A DNA stretch of 5,501 nucleotides from an uncultured Lachnospiraceae bacterium (GTDB taxonomy: Bacteria > Bacillota > Clostridia > Lachnospirales > Lachnospiraceae): NCBI GenBank assembly GCA_902463835.1, contig CABQGZ010000261.1, positions 1-5,501 of the forward strand, read 5' to 3'. Positions within the stretch are counted from its first letter, which is position 1; every line of letters begins with the position of its first letter. Under the pieces are notes generated by a model, which did not search any database, was not told the origin of the DNA, and saw nothing but the letters and a program-made list of their open reading frames with translations. Of the stretch, positions 1-5,501 are shown piece after piece. Both the position numbers and the translations under genes were made by a program.

Positions 1-2
1 AA

Positions 3-21
3 TATACCCCCATAGGGTATA
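3..21. promoter_or_regulatory. CsoR-type copper operator (putative)
   Basis: A perfect 7-bp inverted repeat, TATACCC at 3-9 and GGGTATA at 15-21, is separated by 5 bases (CCATA). It resembles the GC-cored, AT-flanked operators of CsoR-family copper sensors in Firmicutes, which sit in front of copA/copZ and are released when the repressor binds Cu(I). The right arm overlaps the first two bases of the -10 box at 20-25, so a bound repressor would block RNA polymerase. No csoR gene lies in the window. Assignment to CsoR rather than another metal repressor is inferred from the arm sequence and the downstream gene. Confidence 0.72.
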
Positions 22-25
22 TAAT
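20..25 (+). promoter_or_regulatory. copA promoter -10 box
   Basis: A consensus TATAAT lies at 20-25, abutting the operator palindrome. With a 17-base spacer the -35 element would fall at about -3 to 2, mostly left of the window, so only the -10 can be seen. The predicted transcription start is near 32, leaving a leader of about 40 bases before the copA start codon. Confidence 0.65.
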
Positions 26-71
26 GTCTTTGTAATAGGGAATGATAGAAAAGAGAGGAGCGTGAAGGAAG

Positions 72-2711
72 ATGGAACAATTTAATGTAACGGGTATGAG
101 CTGTGCGGCTTGCAGTGCAAGGGTGGAGAAGGCTGTGTCGAAGGTGCCGGGGGTTACGTCTGTCTCGGTGAGTCTGCTTACGAACTCTATGGGTGTAGAG
201 GGAAATGCTGAGGAATCTGCCATTGTGAAAGCTGTGACGGATGCAGGGTATGGGGCATCGCTGAAGCGTTCCGGGCGGGAAGTGGGTGGAACATCGCAGA
301 CGGGGGACGGAGCTTCCCGGACAGGGGACGGAATGTCCTTGACCGGGAGTGGGACGGCTGGAAATGAGGATGATTTTCTGAGAGATACAGAGACGCCGAA
401 GATGAAGAGGCGGTTGATTTGGTCGGTGATCTTTCTGGTGCCGCTGATGTATCTCTCCATGGGACATATGATGTGGAACTGGCCGGTGCCGGGATGGCTT
501 GCGGAGAATCACCTGGCTATGGGATTGATTCAGCTATTGCTTACAGCGATCATCATGGTGATCAATCAGAAGTTCTTTGTCAGCGGTTTTCGCGGGCTGA
601 TCCACCGGGCGCCGAATATGGATACGCTGGTGGCACTGGGAGCAGCGGCGGCCTTCGGATACAGCACCGTAGTTCTTTTTCTCATGACAGATGCTATGGC
701 GAAGATGGATATGGAGCGGGTCATGGGATATATGCATGAGTTTTATTTCGAGTCCGCCGCTACCATATTGACGCTGATTACGGTGGGAAAGACCCTGGAG
801 TCCTACTCCAAGGGAAGAACCACGGATGCGCTGAAGAGTCTGATGAAGCTGGCGCCCAAGACGGCGGTGATTCTTCGGGATGGCGCAGAGGTGGAGGTAG
901 GCATTCATGAGGTGCGCAAGGGAGATATCTTTGTGGTGCGCCCGGGTGAGCATATTCCGGTGGACGGAATCGTGCTGGAGGGAAACAGCGCAGTCAACGA
1001 GTCGGCGCTGACCGGCGAGAGTATCCCGGTGGATAAGAATCCGGGGGATGCGGTATCGGCTGCCACCATCAATCAGTCGGGATTTATTCGCTGTGAGGCT
1101 ACCCGTGTGGGCGAGGACACTACACTGTCTCAGATTATTCAGATGGTGAGCGACGCGGCTGCCACCAAGGCGCCCATTGCCAAGGTGGCGGACCGGGTGT
1201 CCGGCGTGTTTGTCCCGATTGTAATTGGAATTGCGGCAGTCACGATTCTGGTATGGCTGTTGACTGGCCATTCCGTGGGGTATGCCCTGGCCAGAGGAAT
1301 CTCCGTTCTGGTGATCAGCTGTCCCTGTGCTCTGGGTCTGGCCACGCCGGTGGCTATTATGGTTGGCAACGGTATGGGAGCAAAGCATGGAATCATGTTC
1401 AAGACGGCGGTTTCTCTGGAGGAGACAGGGAAAATGGATATTGTCGCTCTGGATAAGACCGGAACCATCACAAGCGGTGAGCCCAGGGTGACTGACGTGA
1501 TACCGGCGGAGGGTATACGCACAGAGGAACTCTTGCGATGGGCCTACGCTCTGGAGCGAAAGAGCGAGCATCCGCTGGCCCGGGCGATCCTGGTAAAGGG
1601 GCAGGAGATACAGATCAAAGAGGAATTGGAGGTCTCGGATTTCCAGGCAGTTCCGGGAAATGGGTTGTCCGGCACGCTGGAGGGCAGCAGACTCACCGGC
1701 GGAAATCTGAAGTATATCCGCCAGCATGCGGAGATTTCCGAAGGTATTGTACAGAAAGCCAATAGGCTTGCGGAGGATGGCAAGACGCCGCTGTTCTTTG
1801 CGAAGGACGGAAGCTTTATCGGAATCATTGCCGTGGCTGACGTGATCAAGGAGGATAGTCCCCGGGCGGTGCAGGAGCTTCAGAGGATGGGAATCCATGT
1901 GGTGATGCTGACCGGCGACAATGAGCGGACCGCAAGAGCCATCGGCCGTCAGGCCGGCGTGGATCGGGTGATTGCAGGCGTGCTGCCGGAGGGTAAGGAG
2001 AGTGTCATTAAGGAGTTAAAGCAGATGGGCAAGGTTGCCATGGTGGGCGACGGCATCAACGATGCTCCGGCGCTGACTCGGGCGGATATGGGAATCGCCA
2101 TCGGCGCCGGTACGGATATCGCCATCGACGCGGCGGACGTGGTATTGATGAAGAGCCGCTTAAGCGATGTGCCCGCCGCCATCCGGTTGAGCCGTGCCAC
2201 CCTGAAGAACATCCATGAGAATCTGTTCTGGGCCTTCTTCTACAACGTAATCGGCATTCCGCTGGCGGCAGGTCTGTGGATCCCGCTTCTGGGCTGGGAG
2301 ATGAATCCCATGTTCGGGGCGGCGGCTATGAGCCTCTCCAGCGTATGCGTGGTAACCAATGCGCTGCGGCTGAATATGTTCCGGGTGCACGACGCCAGCA
2401 AGGATAAGCCCAGAAAGCGTCGTGGGCGAAAGCAATTTGAAGTAAGCGGACAAAATGAAATTAAAATGAGTGAAGAAAACAACAAGGAGGAATCTATCAT
2501 GACAAGAACAATCAGAATTGAAGGAATGGGATGCCAGCACTGCGTGAACAAGGTGAAGACGGCGCTGGAGGGACTGGACGGTGTCGCAGTAGCAGATGTG
2601 AATCTGGAGGCGAAGACGGCTGTTGTAACCCTGGAGGGGGCTGTGGCCGATGAGGTTCTTAAGAAGGCCGTGGAAGAGCAGGATTTTGAAGTGGTCGGAA
2701 TTGAGGCGTAA
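72..2711 (+). CDS. copA: Copper-exporting P1B-1-type ATPase with C-terminal CopZ-like domain
   Basis: This inner-membrane pump uses ATP to expel Cu(I) (possibly also Ag(I)). The order is an N-terminal HMA domain with CxxC copper site (GMSCAAC, residues 8-14); a Gly/Ser/Thr repeat linker (73-93); helices 1-4 (about 113-240); the actuator TGES (314-317); CPC in helix 6 (417-419); the phosphorylated Asp461 in DKTGT; the nucleotide-domain SEHPL (498-502); TGDN (614-617); GDGINDAP (659-666); YN (724-725) in helix 7; and MSLSS (753-757) in helix 8. CPC, YN and MxxSS together define Cu(I) P1B-1 pumps. The 879 residues exceed a usual one-HMA CopA (about 740-800) because a second HMA domain, GMGCQHC (818-824), follows a basic then acidic linker (777-809). 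Its start is supported by AGAGGAG at 54-60, 11 bases upstream. A nearer AAGGA at 65-69 is too close to ATG. Copper control is likely through the operator at 3-21. Confidence 0.96.
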   Translation: MEQFNVTGMSCAACSARVEKAVSKVPGVTSVSVSLLTNSMGVEGNAEESAIVKAVTDAGYGASLKRSGREVGGTSQTGDGASRTGDGMSLTGSGTAGNEDDFLRDTETPKMKRRLIWSVIFLVPLMYLSMGHMMWNWPVPGWLAENHLAMGLIQLLLTAIIMVINQKFFVSGFRGLIHRAPNMDTLVALGAAAAFGYSTVVLFLMTDAMAKMDMERVMGYMHEFYFESAATILTLITVGKTLESYSKGRTTDALKSLMKLAPKTAVILRDGAEVEVGIHEVRKGDIFVVRPGEHIPVDGIVLEGNSAVNESALTGESIPVDKNPGDAVSAATINQSGFIRCEATRVGEDTTLSQIIQMVSDAAATKAPIAKVADRVSGVFVPIVIGIAAVTILVWLLTGHSVGYALARGISVLVISCPCALGLATPVAIMVGNGMGAKHGIMFKTAVSLEETGKMDIVALDKTGTITSGEPRVTDVIPAEGIRTEELLRWAYALERKSEHPLARAILVKGQEIQIKEELEVSDFQAVPGNGLSGTLEGSRLTGGNLKYIRQHAEISEGIVQKANRLAEDGKTPLFFAKDGSFIGIIAVADVIKEDSPRAVQELQRMGIHVVMLTGDNERTARAIGRQAGVDRVIAGVLPEGKESVIKELKQMGKVAMVGDGINDAPALTRADMGIAIGAGTDIAIDAADVVLMKSRLSDVPAAIRLSRATLKNIHENLFWAFFYNVIGIPLAAGLWIPLLGWEMNPMFGAAAMSLSSVCVVTNALRLNMFRVHDASKDKPRKRRGRKQFEVSGQNEIKMSEENNKEESIMTRTIRIEGMGCQHCVNKVKTALEGLDGVAVADVNLEAKTAVVTLEGAVADEVLKKAVEEQDFEVVGIEA
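288..350 (+). repeat. Three tandem 21-base coding repeats in the copA linker
   Basis: Three consecutive 21-base units (288-308, 309-329, 330-350) encode the heptads GTSQTGD, GASRTGD and GMSLTGS, i.e. G-x-S-x-T-G-(D/S). The DNA units have diverged but share GGA at the start and a G-rich GGGGAC or GGGAGT end. They form a flexible, uncharged-to-acidic linker between the N-terminal HMA domain and the first membrane helix. Copy number could vary between strains, since 21-base units keep the reading frame. Confidence 0.7.
2484..2490 (+). promoter_or_regulatory. Internal ribosome binding site for CopZ-like start
   Basis: AAGGAGG, a near-perfect Shine-Dalgarno match, lies inside the copA reading frame, 8 bases before an in-frame ATG at 2499. 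The surrounding DNA (about 2440-2498) is A-rich and reads like a leader rather than like the GC-rich ATPase coding sequence before it. It is stronger and better spaced than the site in front of copA itself. Confidence 0.75.
2499..2711 (+). CDS. copZ: CopZ-like copper chaperone, nested in frame at the 3' end of copA
   Basis: If translation begins at the internal ATG, the product is 70 residues, the normal size of a free-standing CopZ. It is a single HMA (ferredoxin-like beta-alpha-beta-beta-alpha-beta) domain opening MTRTIRIEGMGC, with the Cu(I) site C12-x-x-C15 (CQHC) and ending in FEVVGIEA. The MxCxHC form with His before the second Cys is typical of CopZ chaperones, whereas the N-terminal domain of the same pump has the CAAC form usual for ATPases. 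CopZ carries cytosolic Cu(I) to CopA and CsoR. The frame is shared with copA, so the domain is also made as the ATPase C-terminus. The strong ribosome binding site at 2484-2490 suggests separate synthesis, but this is inference. The alternative is a simple fusion with a relic start site. Confidence 0.68.
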   Translation: MTRTIRIEGMGCQHCVNKVKTALEGLDGVAVADVNLEAKTAVVTLEGAVADEVLKKAVEEQDFEVVGIEA

Positions 2712-2748
2712 GGCAGGAAATTTCAGATGAGTGTTTGAGGAAAAGAGG

Positions 2749-2787
2749 CAGGACAACTGAGAGGAATGAGCTTGGTTGTCCTGTTTT
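2749..2787 (+). terminator. Rho-independent terminator of the copper unit
   Basis: A perfect 9-bp stem pairs CAGGACAAC (2749-2757) with GTTGTCCTG (2775-2783). It can extend inward through TGAG/CTTG (two G-T wobbles) to leave a 9-base loop, and is followed by TTTT at 2784-2787. The T tract is short. The position, 38 bases after the copA/copZ stop and before the next promoter, fits transcript termination. Confidence 0.75.
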
Positions 2788-2799
2788 CAGTATTAAGTC

Positions 2800-2828
2800 T
2801 TGTATTCCCTTTTTATCTATGCTAAAAT
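2800..2828 (+). promoter_or_regulatory. Putative extended -10 promoter for the DUF4869/ATPase pair
   Basis: TAAAAT at 2823-2828 is preceded by TGC, giving a TGn extended -10. TTGTAT at 2800-2805 lies 17 bases upstream as a weak -35 (first three bases match consensus). Transcription would start near 2835, about 50 bases before the preferred start of the next gene. It lies just after the copper-unit terminator, so the pair is probably expressed independently of copper. Confidence 0.5.
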
Positions 2829-2884
2829 TCTTTTAACATTTCACAATGCCACATGTCTTAAGAAAGGCAGGTACAAATAAAATT

Positions 2885-3334
2885 ATGTTGAATATTTTAT
2901 TTCGCGAGGATGAACGTGAGATTCGGTATACGGATTCTTACTTTAACAATAATTATCAGGACGAATGGTTGGAGGATCCACTGGTGAGACAGATGATCCG
3001 GGATATTGATACCTCAGAGGTGATAACGCCGCAGATTGTAAACAGTCCTGTACTGGGGGCAATTCCTGTTACACAGATCAGTGGTGGAGTGAAAGCCGTG
3101 ATATTAATGTTGAAAAAACCAGAACTTCTGATTCATGGGAACAGCTGCGGAGACAACTGCGCTGTCTGGATTGACAGAATCGGGAAAATGCAGGATATTT
3201 ATGTCCATTTGACATACCCTATGCGCTTTCCGGAAAATGTGATTTTGACAGTCATGGACACAGGAGTGGTATGTAATTCTTACCCTGAATATGTGAAGGA
3301 GTATTTGAAATGGTCGCAAAACACGCAATCGTAG
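2885..3334 (+). CDS. DUF4869-like protein of unknown function
   Basis: This 149-residue soluble protein has no signal peptide or membrane segment. I recognise it, from memory, as DUF4869-like: start MLNI; a DEWLEDPLV segment (26-34); IDTSEV (41-46); SPVLGAIP (54-61); SGGVKAVILML (66-76); and SCGDNCAVW (87-95) with two cysteines. No function is known to me, and I see no catalytic motif. The start at 2885 is chosen because the family-like sequence begins there. An upstream in-frame ATG at 2846 would add 13 residues but has no Shine-Dalgarno. Only a weak CAGG/AAAGG lies before 2885. The 3' end overlaps the next gene by 25 bases and contains that gene's ribosome binding site, so the two are probably translationally coupled and functionally linked. 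Confidence 0.8.
   Translation: MLNILFREDEREIRYTDSYFNNNYQDEWLEDPLVRQMIRDIDTSEVITPQIVNSPVLGAIPVTQISGGVKAVILMLKKPELLIHGNSCGDNCAVWIDRIGKMQDIYVHLTYPMRFPENVILTVMDTGVVCNSYPEYVKEYLKWSQNTQS
3296..3301 (+). promoter_or_regulatory. Ribosome binding site inside the upstream gene
   Basis: AAGGAG lies within the last codons of the DUF4869-like gene and 8 bases before the ATG at 3310. It fixes the start of the ATPase gene and implies coupled translation of the overlapping pair. Confidence 0.8.
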
Positions 3335-4221
3335 TGCAATCCGGCAGAGGTATACAGTACAAATTCAACATTCGCCGTAAATATACGGTCATACGTGGAA
3401 ACAGCGCTACCGGAAAAACCACACTGGTACGCCTTATTGCAGATGCAACGATCCGAAAAACAGCAGATATTTTGTGTGATGTTCCATGCGTCGTATTACC
3501 GGAAGTGAACTGGGAAATGAATATGGATGCATTTACGGATGCGATTGTATTTATCGATGAGGAACATCCAGCTCTTGCAGCCGGAAAACAGCTTGCTGCC
3601 AGTATGGCGAGATCGAATAATTGCTTTGTTATTATATCAAGGGATAAAATGGCATGGCTTCCCTACAGCTATCAGGAAATATATCAGATAAAAAGTTCTG
3701 GTAAGTTTCACACTCTGGAAAGAGTTTACGAAGATATGGATCACTTCCCGGAGAATTGTAGATATGTTACAGAGGATGAAGCAGCAGGATTAGAATATTT
3801 TCAGCACTGGTATGGAAATCGAGTTATCACGAGCCATGGTAACAGTAATCTTTCAAAATATGCGCAAAAAGATACCACTCTAATCGGAGATGGTTCTGCA
3901 ATCGGACCATATATGTATGATCTGATGTTAGGTGATGCGGATCTTTATCTACCGGAATCTTTTGAGTGGCTGCTGTTGCATTCGCCTATCTTTGCAAAAA
4001 TGAAAGAAGTGCAAGCTTTGTTGCATGAACCGGAAAGTCTGATTACAACGCAATATCAAAGCTGGGAAGAATTTTTTTCAGAGTATTTGGTTCAGATAAC
4101 AAGTGGGAAAGAATATCAGTATTCGAAAAAAAGAATGAATCCTTGCTATTTGAAGCAATGTTGTTTCCGTGGAAGCTTTTGCGATGGATTTACCACGGAG
4201 AATAAAAGGAATGTATTTTGA
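3310..4221 (+). CDS. P-loop ATP-binding protein with C-terminal Cys cluster, function unknown
   Basis: This is a 303-residue cytosolic protein. After a short beta-rich start comes a Walker A loop, GNSATGKTT (30-38), and a Walker B-like hydrophobic strand ending in Asp-Glu, IVFIDEE (79-85), then a FVIISRD strand (106-112) that could carry a sensor residue. I see no ABC signature (LSGGQ), so it resembles an AAA/ATPase-type P-loop protein rather than a transporter subunit. The second half has TLIGDGSAIGPYM (190-202) and YLPESFEWLLL (213-223), which look like a separate alpha/beta domain. The C-terminus carries C279-x4-C284-C285-x5-C291, a possible metal site. The start is fixed by AAGGAG at 3296-3301. 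It overlaps the DUF4869-like gene by 25 bases. Some databases label such proteins loosely as translation factors, which the sequence does not support. Function unknown; ATP binding is likely. Confidence 0.8.
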   Translation: MVAKHAIVVQSGRGIQYKFNIRRKYTVIRGNSATGKTTLVRLIADATIRKTADILCDVPCVVLPEVNWEMNMDAFTDAIVFIDEEHPALAAGKQLAASMARSNNCFVIISRDKMAWLPYSYQEIYQIKSSGKFHTLERVYEDMDHFPENCRYVTEDEAAGLEYFQHWYGNRVITSHGNSNLSKYAQKDTTLIGDGSAIGPYMYDLMLGDADLYLPESFEWLLLHSPIFAKMKEVQALLHEPESLITTQYQSWEEFFSEYLVQITSGKEYQYSKKRMNPCYLKQCCFRGSFCDGFTTENKRNVF

Positions 4222-4276
4222 ATGGGATTATAATTCGAAAATTGCATGAAAGAGCTGTAAATTGCTCATGAGTCAA

Positions 4277-4308
4277 AGGAGGCTGTCGCACTCAGTGCAC
4301 AGCCTCCT
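4277..4308. terminator. Strong hairpin between convergent genes, probable bidirectional terminator
   Basis: AGGAGGCTGT (4277-4286) pairs perfectly with ACAGCCTCCT (4299-4308). After one bulged C (4287) the stem continues with GCAC/GTGC (4288-4291, 4295-4298) closing a TCA loop: 14 bp in all. It lies 55 bases after the ATPase gene stop and 33 bases after the end of the minus-strand ROK gene. The + strand tail is ATTATA and the minus strand tail is TTTGACT, neither a full T tract, so termination is likely but may be imperfect. Confidence 0.68.
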
Positions 4309-4341
4309 ATTATACGCAGATAAAACAAAAGCATACGAGTA

Positions 4342-5427
4342 TCAAAACATCAGATTCCCCTGAAAAACCTCCTGAATGACGCTGATGGCACAGCTGGATG
4401 TTTCCATATGATCCGTTCTCTGAGCGCGCAGCACATCAATATGGTGATAATCCCGAATGACAATGCGGCGGTTAATTTCATTGGATAAAAGCGTCAAAAG
4501 ATCGTCCGAAACCTGTTTTTTGGAGTCTCCAACAATGATGGCCTGCGGATTCAGAACGTTGCATAGGCCAGCCAGTGCCACGGCCAGAGTGCGGATAGAT
4601 GCATGCAGGATCGCAGGATCGTGGGCGTCAGGATGAATACGATGACCGAGACAGCTTTGATTTTCGTAGTCGTCCATGGCTTCTGGGCTGATATCCACAC
4701 AGAGATGGCCAAGCTCGCTGGCAAAACCAGTATAATTGCTGAACAGCTGACTGTTTAAGACGATGCCAAGACTAAGCCCTTCTGAAATGCCAAGAAACAG
4801 GTAGTTATCATAGTTTTGGCCATTGCCAAAATATTTTTCGGCAAGAGCGGTACAGTTGTAATGGTAGTCCAGGTAGACTGGAATATGGTAGGCCTTTTGC
4901 AGTATCTGTACAATTGGAATATTGTGGAGGCCGCAAAAGTCCGGTGGATTCAAGATAATACCATTGTGGATGTCCACTGGACCGATGGAGCCGATACCAA
5001 TGCCCAGGATGTTTTCGGATTGTACCAGGGGATCTATGATTTCCCGGATGGTATGTATCAAAATATCTTGATCAAAAGCGGTAAGCACTTGCTTTTTTAG
5101 CTTTAATATCTTTAAGTCAAAGGTACACAGAGACACTTCGATATAGTTATGCCGAATCAGAACACCGATAATTTTAGGGGCATCCGAAGAGAGCTCCAGC
5201 ATGACAGGATTGCTTCTGGTGGCACGTACATGACCATCAAAAACTTCTGTCACATAATGCTTTTCCAGGAATTCTGAAATGATATTCGTGACAGTCATTT
5301 TAGTCAGGCCGCTGATCTTAGAAAGTTCGATCCGGGAAGTACGCTTGTTGGTAACCAGATAGCGGAATAATGTTCCCCGGTTCTCGGATTTGATGTTTGA
5401 TTTGTTTTTGCCGGGATTTGTCCCCAT
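4342..5427 (-). CDS. ROK-family transcriptional regulator (NagC/XylR-like), kinase-inactive
   Basis: This 361-residue protein has an N-terminal winged helix-turn-helix (about 16-65; SRIELSKISGLTKMTVTNI, 31-49) joined to a ROK sugar-kinase-like domain (about 85-355). ROK regulators usually bind DNA as dimers or tetramers and respond to a sugar or sugar phosphate. Seen here: GIGIGSIGPVD (142-152), GISEGLSLG (213-221) in place of the usual GTGIG loop, ELGH (238-241), and LNPQAIIVGD (292-301). Family signatures that are missing: the DxGGT phosphate loop is replaced by LIRHNYIEV (90-98); the catalytic Asp of the END/NDxN region appears to be His189 in DYHYN (187-191); and the CxCGxxGCxE zinc motif after ELGH is absent, leaving scattered Cys243 and Cys259. 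It is therefore a regulator, not a kinase. The start has AAGGAGG (complement of 5434-5440) 6 bases upstream. No sugar genes adjoin it here, so the ligand is unknown. Confidence 0.88.
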   Translation of the reverse strand: MGTNPGKNKSNIKSENRGTLFRYLVTNKRTSRIELSKISGLTKMTVTNIISEFLEKHYVTEVFDGHVRATRSNPVMLELSSDAPKIIGVLIRHNYIEVSLCTFDLKILKLKKQVLTAFDQDILIHTIREIIDPLVQSENILGIGIGSIGPVDIHNGIILNPPDFCGLHNIPIVQILQKAYHIPVYLDYHYNCTALAEKYFGNGQNYDNYLFLGISEGLSLGIVLNSQLFSNYTGFASELGHLCVDISPEAMDDYENQSCLGHRIHPDAHDPAILHASIRTLAVALAGLCNVLNPQAIIVGDSKKQVSDDLLTLLSNEINRRIVIRDYHHIDVLRAQRTDHMETSSCAISVIQEVFQGNLMF

Positions 5428-5433
5428 AGAGAA

Positions 5434-5440
5434 CCTCCTT
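5434..5440 (-). promoter_or_regulatory. Ribosome binding site of the ROK regulator
   Basis: CCTCCTT on the + strand reads AAGGAGG on the minus strand, 6 bases before the ATG at 5427-5425. It fixes the start codon and rules out the overlapping longer reading frame at 5304-5492 as the real gene. Confidence 0.85.
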
Positions 5441-5445
5441 GTAAT

Positions 5446-5465
5446 ATAAATTTATCATAAATTAT
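5446..5465. promoter_or_regulatory. Repeated AT-rich palindromic motif upstream of the ROK gene
   Basis: ATAAATTTAT (5446-5455) is a perfect 10-bp palindrome, followed after one C by a near copy, ATAAATTAT (5457-5465), giving an 11-base period, about one helical turn. It lies 19-38 bases upstream of the ROK start codon, where a promoter should be. On the minus strand TATGAT (5459-5454) or GATAAT (5466-5461) could be a -10, but no convincing -35 is placed 16-18 bases away. ROK regulators often control themselves through AT-rich operators, so this is a candidate operator. Confidence 0.4.
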
Positions 5466-5501
5466 CTCTTTGAAACCATATTCTATCGCCAATACCAGAA
5501 A

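Noticed and set aside
534..1898. Long open frame of 454 codons on the minus strand opposite copA
   Set aside because: It lies wholly antisense to a well-supported ATPase, its protein is rich in His, Arg, Ser and Gln with no recognisable motif, and such open antisense frames are common opposite GC-rich genes with strong codon bias.
2160..2756. 198-codon minus-strand frame over the copA 3' end
   Set aside because: It is antisense to the copA C-terminus and crosses the terminator hairpin. Its protein shows no domain and looks like shadow translation.
2846..2884. Longer N-terminus for the DUF4869-like protein from the ATG at 2846
   Set aside because: There is no Shine-Dalgarno upstream and the extra 13 residues do not look family-like. 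The start at 2885 begins with the expected MLNI. It remains possible.
4244..4272. Imperfect inverted repeat CATGA..GAGC / GCTCATG before the convergent terminator
   Set aside because: The pairing is short and interrupted, and the adjacent 14-bp hairpin explains termination much better.
4816..5100. 94-codon + strand frame inside the ROK gene
   Set aside because: It is the complement of the ROK coding sequence, with no ribosome binding site or recognisable motif.
5304..5492. 62-codon minus-strand frame overlapping the ROK start
   Set aside because: It is out of frame with the regulator, overlaps its helix-turn-helix coding region, and the strong ribosome binding site at 5434-5440 serves the ROK ATG instead.

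Overview
The window looks like chromosomal DNA of a gut-type Firmicute, most likely a Lachnospiraceae/Clostridia relative. The reasons are strong AAGGAGG ribosome binding sites, a copper ATPase with a CopZ-like domain at its C-terminus, a CsoR-type copper operator, and a DUF4869-like gene, a family I associate with Lachnospiraceae. The organism call is inference from protein style, not from a marker gene.

Region 1 (about 1-2790) is a copper export unit on the + strand. A TATACCC/GGGTATA inverted repeat abuts a perfect TATAAT -10 box at the left edge, followed by a copper-exporting P1B-1 ATPase (72-2711) with every catalytic and copper-transfer motif. The last 70 codons encode a complete CopZ-like copper chaperone. 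They are preceded, inside the ATPase reading frame, by their own strong ribosome binding site and ATG. One reading frame could therefore give both a two-HMA-domain pump and a free chaperone. A hairpin with a short T tract closes the unit.

Region 2 (about 2800-4310) is a two-gene unit on the + strand with its own putative extended -10 promoter. It holds a small DUF4869-like protein and an overlapping P-loop ATPase of unknown function with a C-terminal cysteine cluster. Its base composition is visibly more AT-rich than the copper operon. The two genes overlap by 25 bases, with the second gene's ribosome binding site inside the first, so they are probably made together. This is the best candidate here for an undescribed system. 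Its function cannot be read from the sequence.

Region 3 (about 4277-5501) holds a strong hairpin between convergent genes, then a ROK-family transcription regulator on the minus strand. The regulator keeps its helix-turn-helix but has lost the sugar-kinase and zinc-finger signatures of the family. Its upstream region carries a repeated AT-rich palindromic motif that may be an autoregulatory operator. No sugar genes are visible, so its target is unknown.

There is no gene-free stretch longer than 300 bases. No tRNA, rRNA, CRISPR array, transposase or attachment site was seen.
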